Of a DNA stretch of 64,000 nt, positions 13,501 to 23,800 are shown one piece after another. Origin of the DNA: Callaeas wilsoni (lineage: Eukaryota; Chordata; Aves; Passeriformes; Callaeidae); assembly GCA_013398955.1 (NCBI GenBank), contig VWPU01004038.1:1-64000 (forward strand). The letters run 5' to 3'. The notes under the pieces were generated by a model. The model was not told the DNA's origin and made no database searches. It was given only the letters and a program-made list of their open reading frames with translations. Made by a program: the position numbers and the translations under genes. The stretch's first letter is position 1. Every line of letters starts with the position of its first letter.

Positions 13501-16500
13501 CCACAGTCTCTGTGCCATATTTTTTTACCCTGGAGAATCTATAAAACCATGTCCCTGGCTTTGTTAAAGGAACCATCACATCCTAACCAACTTATGTATA
13601 CATAGATATCTCTATACATACCATAAATGCATACTTGTCAATCACATGAATTACAGAACGAAATGGAATTTTGCTTGTTAAAGTGTGGCCATGATACACA
13701 ATGGGTTCATTGTTGGTGCCGTCCCAGCAGTCAATCTCCAGGCAACGACATCCTTTTAAGAGAGCACTTCAGAAGAACAAGGGAAACAATTTTACAGTCA
13801 AAAGAAAGATACCACACTCTTTTATACAAGTTGCTGTATTTCTGATTAAAAGCACATTGATTAATTACAGAAAAAACACATCATTTTCATCATAAATAAG
13901 AAATCCTACAGAATTATGCATAGATGAGTCAGACATACTTTCTGTTGTTTATTTTAGGTGCGTTAGCTAATAAACTTTAATAGAGCATTAAAGAATATAG
14001 GATTACCTGAATTATCTTCCTTAAAAGGCTAAAAACGAGGCTCAAAGACTTCAATAAAGGAATTTTGGAATAAAGGCAAACTGTCACTTAAAACAATAAA
14101 TATTTTAAATGATCTTTTCTGTTACTATTCAGAACTTGCCTGCAAGTTTGAGAGTCACTGTGGTTAAAAATCCATTGCACTTAGAGGATCAGGTTGTACT
14201 TGGTCTTTACATAAGTCAGTTGTTCTCCCCAGACGTTATTTCTAAGAGGGAGTTCTAAAGTTTCTCAGGTGCCTTAATTTTATTCCTTTAATTTTTAATA
14301 TGTTAATGGCATCCCTTAAATTCTTAGGTTTCTAATATTTGACTTGCAACTAAATGAAACATTTCTTATAAACTATTTCACTCAATTACCAATCTGTCTT
14401 TTACATGCTGCCTTTCACACATTAACAATATGTCAAATATGTCTGTAGCTGATATTAGCATTTTCCTCACACAAATAGTTGATAAAGAGGAAGAGAGAGG
14501 TTGCAATTTCTTACAGCAATGCAACATTAACATAATGGAATTTTAAATACTGTTAGAAATTCAGTATTGTTTCTGATGGTTACAAATCACTACAGAACAT
14601 TCAGAGAGCAACCAAAAAAAAAAAAGAGTTCAGGTAGATGATGGTTCCAGCTACTTTGTCCTCACTAAAGTAGTACAAATAACAGGAATTTTGGACACAT
14701 CTCTTCCTAATTTTTAATACTTCTTGCCCTATCAGTGTTGCCTCTATTACACAATCCATTTCCTTCTTCCCTGCCTTGGCAATAAGGCACCCTGGCCATC
14801 GTCCTCCCGAAGTCACACACTGCAGAGGTTCCTCTCCCTGCTGGCTCCTTGGGTGCCCACGTTTTGTTGTTGCTGTTATTTCTAAACTGCCCACCTTGCA
14901 ACATGCGCTGAACACAGATGTCCTTGACACAGACATACTCCAACATACATCCTGTACATCAATCAGATCAGAGTTTGCCCAGGAATTTGACATTTCTTCC
15001 AGGGAGTTATTTATTTTTGCATGGCGTGTTGAGATTAAAAACTGATTTAATTGTGTACTGTACACCATACTATAGATTTCATTTGCTGCAAGGTTGATTT
15101 TCTGAGATGTAAGTGAAAAAATAGATTGTTTCCAGCCTATGAACAGATGGTTTGGCAAATATATTGAAAAGCGTACACACAAAATAAAATACCTGTCTCA
15201 CATTTTTGACTTGTATCTGTGATGGCTTTGTCCCTTATTGCCAAGCAGGATTGTATGTGACTTAGTAGTCATTAAAAAAAATAAAAGGCAAAGAATGTTT
15301 AAAATGTTAAAAAACAACATCTAAATACCTGGTATATCCCCATAAATGACTGGGTCCCATTAGCTGGTCAGCTATCAAGTAAGTGTTGTGAGAAGATGAA
15401 ATGAAATAGTCACATAATGGCTGGTTCATATCTTGATAGATGGTCCTGTGCTGGCTTTTAAATATTGAACATTCGTCTGAGTTCATGTACCTTATAAATC
15501 CTTCAAATGACATCTGCTTTCTCCTCCTCACTGAACAAAAACAAAAGTAAAAAATCTCTGTCGTGAAGCCAAACTGATGGTTATATCTATGTACTTTCTG
15601 AAATTTTTAATAGCCAATTCTGTACACTGCTAAAGGTTATACAGCACATCACTTTCCTGCAATTTTAATATTCATAACAAATGTCCAAACAACACAAACA
15701 TCAGATACATGTGACTCTGGAGCTGAATTGCTGTGGTTCAAACTTCTGAGAGAAAATAAATGCGTTTTGATACTTTTATTCTTCTATGGACAGCAGTAAG
15801 AGGAGTTTGCAGTAGTCCTAATTAAATACAAAGTAAATCATTTGTTGTTTAGTGTGGAAAGCAACGTGCCACACAATGCACTAAGAGAATTTTCTTTTCT
15901 CTTTTAAAAGAACTAGGATTGTTCTCTAAAATGCCGGTCAGAGATTCTCAATATAATCTTGCAGAAACTATGATTCCTAGCACCAAATGTCTTCCCCAGG
16001 GGGTGGAAAATTCCAAATAAATATTGATCAAATCACATTTAGAAATATTTGAAATAAAAATAGCATCTTAACAAAAGAAATAACTGCCCACACAGATGAA
16101 TTGCAAATCAAGCTTATTACACTACTGCTTTTATTAAAAAATGAGCTAATTGTGTCCATACCAGTGATAGTCATCCCATTTGTTTTGATTTTGACTGATG
16201 TAATGACAAACAGAGCCATTACACTGCCAGCTACTGCTCTCAATATCATGTTTTGAATGCAGTCATTTTGCAAATGATATAATCTCAAAAGTCAGCTTTG
16301 CTTCAAAACATAGTTTGAATTAGTGAGGGAACTTGCCCAGTTCTGACTCTAAAATAACCTTATTGTCACCATAGCAGGCTAGTAGAAAAAAAGCAGAAAA
16401 TAATCCAAAATTATTTTATGCTAACAACAACTTAAAAGTCAGTGTATACAAACTTAGGGACTGGAAATACCTGCGGAAAAACATCCTTTTCTGACCTGTT

Positions 16501-17834
16501 AATTCTTACTACAGCTATAAGAATCAGAATTTACAAGGTAGAATTGCAATTATCGATCTTCGAGGTGTGACAGACTGAAAGTTTTACACCTGAATGAGAA
16601 TTTACAGAAAATAATTATTTCTCAATTACACAGGTCTTTGAACTAGAAAACTTGCAATGTTTTACAACGATAAAGAAAAATAGGAGGCCTCCAGACATCA
16701 AACATCCATTCACCCAACAACTGTTACTCCTACCAGAAGTCTTTCTGAAGCTATTCTTCCAGACTTCCATTGATGAAGAATCCACAGACAACCCAGTAAA
16801 ACCATTTCAACAGCTAAGTAACCTTATTGTGAGGAAGCTTTCCATAAGTAGGAAACAGAAGTTTACCCTGAAAATTCCTTACTGTCCAAAATATTTGTTC
16901 TGTTTGGTATTATTCCTCTCCCCTTTTCTAACTCTCTTTCACATATGAAAACTGCTCTTGCATTTCCCTCATTCCACTGCTTTCCACAAAAACAAATCCA
17001 ATCCAGGGCATCTTTCTGTTTCAGATTTCTGATAATTTTCATTTTTCTGCTATCCACCAGTGCTGTTAATCTTTCGTAGGAGAAAAGAGGATACGATCTC
17101 TTCATGGAATGTCCTGACAAGCTGCTAAGCATCCTTACCATCTTAGAGGGGTTTACATATTTATTATTTGCTCCACTTTTTTTTCCTGGTAACTGACAGT
17201 GTCTAGTTCTTTGGATGTTCCCTTTCTAAAACAGATTTTACATTTGATCTTTTCCAGTCATTCAATTCGTCATTTATTTTCCCCATGTTTTCAAAAGTAA
17301 CCTTTGACTTGTACTAGTCAAGCTCGTTACGGTCAATTTTCTAAAAACTTGGATTTGTCAACCTGTCCTCACTGACCTGATTACGTCACTTAAGAAGGTC
17401 TTACCCTGTTTTACCCATATTTTTGACTGAGATCTTACTCAGATTAAAAATATTAATAATATTAAGGAGCAGATTGTACTTATTACATCAGGAAATTCTT
17501 TGGTCTTCTTTTAACTAACAGATTTGCGGGATGACTTATTGCTAACCTGATGACTCCTGAAAAGTGTATCTTATTTAGTATCTTGACTTAGATTTATCCA
17601 CATGCACATGTTATATTGTTCTGTAAGTGTAACAATTGGATTAAGTGTCTACTTTCTGGATCTTTAAAAAGGAATTTGAAGTTTTTTACATTACTCAAAG
17701 CAGAATACATCTATCCTGTATGCTTTGCTTATAATGAATTACGTGAACTGTCTGGGTTTCATTTCTGATTAATTTCTTTTTCATGGTCTATCTATTTCTC
17801 TGAGCAATTACAAGTAGAGCTAGTAACTATTTGC

Positions 17835-17865
<31 letters not shown>

Positions 17866-20800
17866 TTTTTTATTTTCTAACAATTCTTACCCTTTCTGCA
17901 TTTATTTGTTAAATTAGTGAAAAATACTGTCTTTTCAAAGTCTTGCTTATTTTCTGAATTATTTATGATGTTTTCCTGGCTGTTCTTGTCATTGACAAAA
18001 GCTAACTGCAGTATTCTCAAGAGAAATTAATGTTTAGGCAAATATGCCAATGACCATAATCTCTCAAAAATGAACATCTAGCATTGTTTTGTTAGTCAAT
18101 ATGTAAGCTCGTGGACTTCAGTAAAACATTCAGCTCATGTCTCAAATCAATGGACTAAAAATCTTCGTATTTTTATAGAGCTTATTACATGCCCTTACAT
18201 TTCTGAGGAACAGCCCAGTCATGCTATTTTCTGACCATTTACAGACATTTTCTGCATCTACACTAAAGGAAATGGGAATTCATCTCCATAACTATTCCAG
18301 TGAAAAGACTTTCATCAAGGCCTTACATTTCTCCCCTGGAGGAACCTCAGTCTTTTTCTCCATTAGGACCTTTTAGCAGTAGTTAGTGTGCATACACATG
18401 TGCATTTGTTGTAGAAAGGGAAGGCAAGAAAAGATTTCTGTCTTCTCGTTGCCTCTTTTTGTTCACAAAGTTCAATGATTTTTTCTTGCCCTCCTCTTTT
18501 GGATAGGGTGGAATTCATTTTATTTATAATATTCTTTTATATATATCTTTTTCTTTAAATCTGATTTAAGAAAAAAATGGTTTTTCTCATTCATCCTGTT
18601 AAGATAAACTGCAGCTCTGCCATATATACAAATACTGTCATATCAAAGAGGAATTATGGATATAATCTGAGTATTTGAAAGACTCGGATTACATTATACA
18701 TTATTTTTAGATTTTATTAAATTCTGCTTTCTTATTTATCTTAGAACTTCTCTGAAAGTATTTTTCTTCCTCTTTGGAAAGGAAAAAATTGAAAACTTTC
18801 ATAAGATGTTTGCTGCCCTGAAGGTCTGTAGAGTACTCACAGTGAAGCAGACAAAACAAGTAAGAAATCACTATGCAGTGGCCAGAGCCCCTTGCAAGAC
18901 CTGTTTCCTCGCTGAAGGGGCTGAGTACCACCTGCAGCCCTGGCAGTGTGGGGGCAGAGGTGTCTGGACTGAAATACAGACTGGGGAGCAGGGAGGAGAA
19001 GAGCCTGAACTGTATTTGAGACTAGGAAATGGGGAGAACGGTGTTTCCTTTTTTTTTTTTAAATCTATGTGTGTGTTCTTTGTTTGCTAAGAGCTAAAGT
19101 TGTAATTAAACGTGTTCACTACTTGGCCCCCAGACACAGTGAAATAGGTACAAATGCGTTTGCTGGGAATTTTAGGGGTGAACTCATGAGAAATACTTGC
19201 AATCAGAGATAAGGGTGTTACTCTGCTACATTGGAAGAAGGAAGGTTTCAATCATTGTTAAAAGTCAGGCAGAAACATCACCAGATGGAATTTCATAGTA
19301 TGAAATTTACTGCTTTACATCAGACTAAAACATTCATCCTCGAAGGGAACAGTAAAGAGATAAATATTTCCTTGACTAAAGTAAGAATACAGTTATTCCT
19401 TTTCTACTCTGAGTTTATATTCTAGGGAGGCTTTTTTTTCTGCCTTACCCACACTTATAACTGGTGCATACTGGAATAAAGTATCTGCCTGAACAGAAGC
19501 TCAGTTTTCGAAGGGCTTGTATCTCATAATCATCTTCTTTTGAAAATTTTCCCTCAGACTGGATATTTACACACCCTTTCATACATCTGAACTAATGTGT
19601 CTGACAAATCCAGAGACAGCCATTGACTTAGTTGAGATTTTAAAGTCATTTTTCTTACCTCACATGATTTATTACGAAATCTGTAGGAATTTGGCAGAGA
19701 TGTCTACTTTATTAAATTTGCTTTACATTGGCCACTGGGATCAAATGTTCTCCCCTGCAAATTTATGCCCTCCATGCTGGTCTCTCTCTCACACACATGC
19801 ACAAAACCCCCCCAAAAACCCTCAAGACTGTATATGCTAGGAATAAACTGAAAATGTTTTTTTGGTTCACAAATACATTCCGGATTACTTAAAGTCTTTA
19901 TCTGACAGATGCACCAGGCTTATGTTGTTACTTACAAAGCAAGCTGGTTTTTTAAGACAGGATTGCATTTTTGCCGTGTTTTTGTATTTCCTAGCAGGAA
20001 AATAGGCAGGAGTTGAGTCTTCGAATTGCACTACATTGTGAACAATAGTGGGATGCACCTTCTTATCCTCACTGTGCCTCTAATCCTATCCATGTAAATA
20101 CTGAATAATGTACAATATTTTTTTAAAAAGACATATATACCAAGCTTAAAAAAAAAAGTCATTTAGTTGGCATGTTTTCTTTAATCTCATTTAATGATTC
20201 GAGGCTTCTATTCAAAGCTAATAGTAAAATGGGCAGATAATGGAATGTTTGTGGAGAACAAAGCTGGCATTTGGGTGTTAGTAAGACACAATTGTCAGGT
20301 GTGAATCACATATTCATATTTTGTGATCAATTCCCTTCTACCAAAAATGCAAGCTTTTAGCACACACGTGAAAAATCTGTTAGGGAAGCATTTTGACGTT
20401 AGGCATTTAAATTGTATAATAAAAATAAAAGGGTAATTCATTCCGTACTGTCCTGAACTAGCTACAGTACCCACAGGGAGTAAACTCAGTTATCTGGCTC
20501 AGTAGCTTTGAAAATCTCTCTGCACAAATGTTAGGGATGCACTAAATGCTATAGATGGATTTACTAAAGTTATATGTAAAATCTAGTCACAGTTTTCATC
20601 CTAATCTTGACATACCAGCGCTATCACGTTTATCAGAGAATGGTCATTACCATTAGCAAACCTGTCAATCAAGTGTCAAAACCTGCCCTTTTCCCTTTCT
20701 GTAAAACACAGGGCAAGGGTGACAGATGAGTCCAACAGATCATCCTGATGAATAATATTCTGCACCAAATTCAGAACGACAGTTACACAAAATGGTCTAT

Positions 20801-23800
20801 CACAATACCATATGAATCATCTATCATGTCAATCATAACTGGAACTTTTCAATAAATATGTTCGAGTGGGAGTTTGAATTCACTCAAAGGAGCATGAACA
20901 ATGTAGAGATTATTTTGTTCAGCAAGATTATTTCCAATTATGATACAAACAAATTTATCGCAGATGAAGAAACAAACAAGAATTTGGCTCAGCATCTGAA
21001 ATTTAAACCAGACATTAAATTAAACCTATAGAAACTTCAGCTGATATTTACAAAGGTGTTTTCTAATGGACTGAAGATTTTTCATTTTTCAACTATGTCA
21101 TAGCTTTTAAATTTCCCATCAAAACACGAAATAAAAGGAACCTTTTAAACTGGTACCTTGTACAATTAGTAAACATTAGATCCTCAGAAAGAGTAGAATA
21201 TGTTCAATAAAATACAGTCGAATTTGAAAGGCAGCCTCAAACAGTAAAGTCATAAAGAATCATGTGTTTTGCAGCTATTACTGGATAATAAGTGCCTCTT
21301 AATAAAACACCAAATGTCTTCTGTTTCTCATTGAAAAAGTGGCATTTTCCATTTTCTTCTTCCACCACAGGTCAGCATAGACAATCCCAGGTTATTATCT
21401 CAGAAGAAATATTTTCTCCTTGGGTTTGTTTTTCTTAACCAGTTTTCAATTCCACCCATTTTCAAAGACTGGGAACCAAGGAAACTAAAGAATTAAACAT
21501 ATTCCACTGAGTAAAGTAACAGCTTGCAACAAAATGCAGTTACATCCTTTCCACAGCTTAGTTGTAAATTTTGCCTCAAGTGGAATTCAGTGAAACTCCG
21601 CAGAAGTTTTACACCCCAGCCTGAGGCACTTTTCAATAGGTGAAGAACACGTTACAGATTTATGAACCTCTCCTCATCTCAGAGTTCTCGTGATTCAGAA
21701 AGGGTGACCAGGCACCTCTGAAAACCTTACACAGTGCTTCTGCAAGTCCCAGGGACATAAAAGCCTTGTCCAAGGCCTTGTATTATCACTAAATGACTCA
21801 AGGGAGAGAAGACAGTGTAATGAGCAGACAAGAAAAATGGCAGATAAGAACCTCAAGAAAAACAAATTGAAAATGGCTTGTAAAAAGCTGAAGAACAGAA
21901 TATATAGAAGGACTAGAAAAAACAAGACAAATAAATGACAGAAAAAAGAAGGGAGGAGAGAAAGGAGGCCACCATGAAAACAAATTAAAACACAAGAAGA
22001 AAAAAATAATAAATAGATAAAAAGACATTGCTTTTAAAGAAATAAAGGTATGCAGTTTTGCAAAACACAGTCATTGAGAGAAACAATAAGAGCTAGAAAT
22101 CAAATAGTTAAACTGTGCATACCTTCATCAATGGGTTCATACTTCATAATAATTTCTAAGGCAGTTGTTTCATTAGCTTCAGTTTGAAATTGTTCTTTTA
22201 AAAGAAATTTAAGGAGCTGGCTGTCAGGTAGAATTTTGCCATCTGTTGAGTAAGCCTTGAATAGTTCTTCAAATTCAGGTCTGTGTACTAGAGCTCGATA
22301 AATTGCTCTGAAGTCGTCCATACTAATTATCTGTCCTGAGTGTTTGTCAAGGGTTTTCTGAGGAAAAAAGCACATGCAATGATACAAAGTTATGCACCAA
22401 AAACTCTTTTAGAACAGACCATAAGAGGGAGAATCATAGAGGAATCCTCAGGCAACAGTGACTACAATCAGATTACACTCTTCAACTTTTAGGTTATACT
22501 TTGTGTCCTACAAATATTTTATATAAAGGAAAATGGACCATATGACATAATTAGCATTTAAATAAGTACAATACATTTAAATTTAATGAATTTTTAATAT
22601 TAAAACACAATGTAGAAAATCTCTAAAATGCTATGCATTAAAATAAATTTGCAGCACAAAACTTATCAAGTGTAAAATATATTTGGTATAATACCTCTCC
22701 AACAGCTATTTACACCATATTGTAAATACTGCCAGTCAAATTTGCATACAAAATACGGCAACCAGTAATCTTAAAAATGAAATAAAGATGACCAAATTAT
22801 CAAGAGATACAAGTCTTTCAACACTTCAAACAAGAAACACTATTAAAATTTGAAGACAAGATATTTTATAATAACCTATGACATCATGTTCTATTCTTAA
22901 CAAGCCAGAATGTTTAACTTAGATTAATTATTCACACTTTCAGAATTCTTGAATTGTAAGCTTGTTTTCATAGAGCTTACAAAATGTTAGCATAGTAATT
23001 AATTTCAGTGTTTCAATATAAAAGCCACTAAAAAAGTTAAAAGAGCAAAAGAATTAGAGTAGAATAATACTTTTTTACCATTTCTGCCTTTTACATTTTT
23101 CTCAGGTTTAAAAATTCTATTTTTCCTTTAAAATTTTCTACTCAAAATAAGTAACTGCATACAAAATATAAACGTTTCTAACATTTTAGCCTGAATTATT
23201 CTTAAAAGTTGCCACGTTAAGAGAAATCTACTGACAAAAACTCTCACAAAAATCACAAATAAATGGCAATCCACTGCTTCAGTGATCATCACTGTAAACT
23301 GATCAAAATCCTAATTGTTGGCTCCTTAAACCGAGACTGCCAAAGAGGCCAAGTTCCAGCATCCAAAACATGTCACTTACTATGGCTGGTTTGGCTTCCC
23401 CAAAAGTGTCTATAAACAGGAAATTGCTTACTCGAGCTCTGGCTGCTCTTTGATCAAGACTTTTGATTACTGCTAAATTAGATTGATTTTGAAGCCATAC
23501 ATAAAACCTAAAAGTTGAACGATCCATTGCCAGTTCCTTCCTACGCAGTACGATTCCTACTGTACTTCTGAGTAAGTGCAACAATAGGAGTAACAATATA
23601 TTAGATAACTGAAACAAGTACAAAATTAAATTTTGTGAGGAGCTCCAGTGAAAAATCTTACGAATCAGTACTTCAGTATTTGCTTTGAGTTTGTGAAAGA
23701 GAATAATAATGATAATTTTTAACAGCAATCAGTAGCAAGAAAATATTTCTGTACAAATGCTAATTATACACATTTCATTACTGCTGAGAAATTCCCTATC

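Noticed and set aside
16863..17141. 92-codon minus-strand open frame with protein-like composition
   Set aside because: No recognised domain, no clear splice borders, and it lies in a PLCZ1 intron. It does not fit the reading phase or the family sequence.
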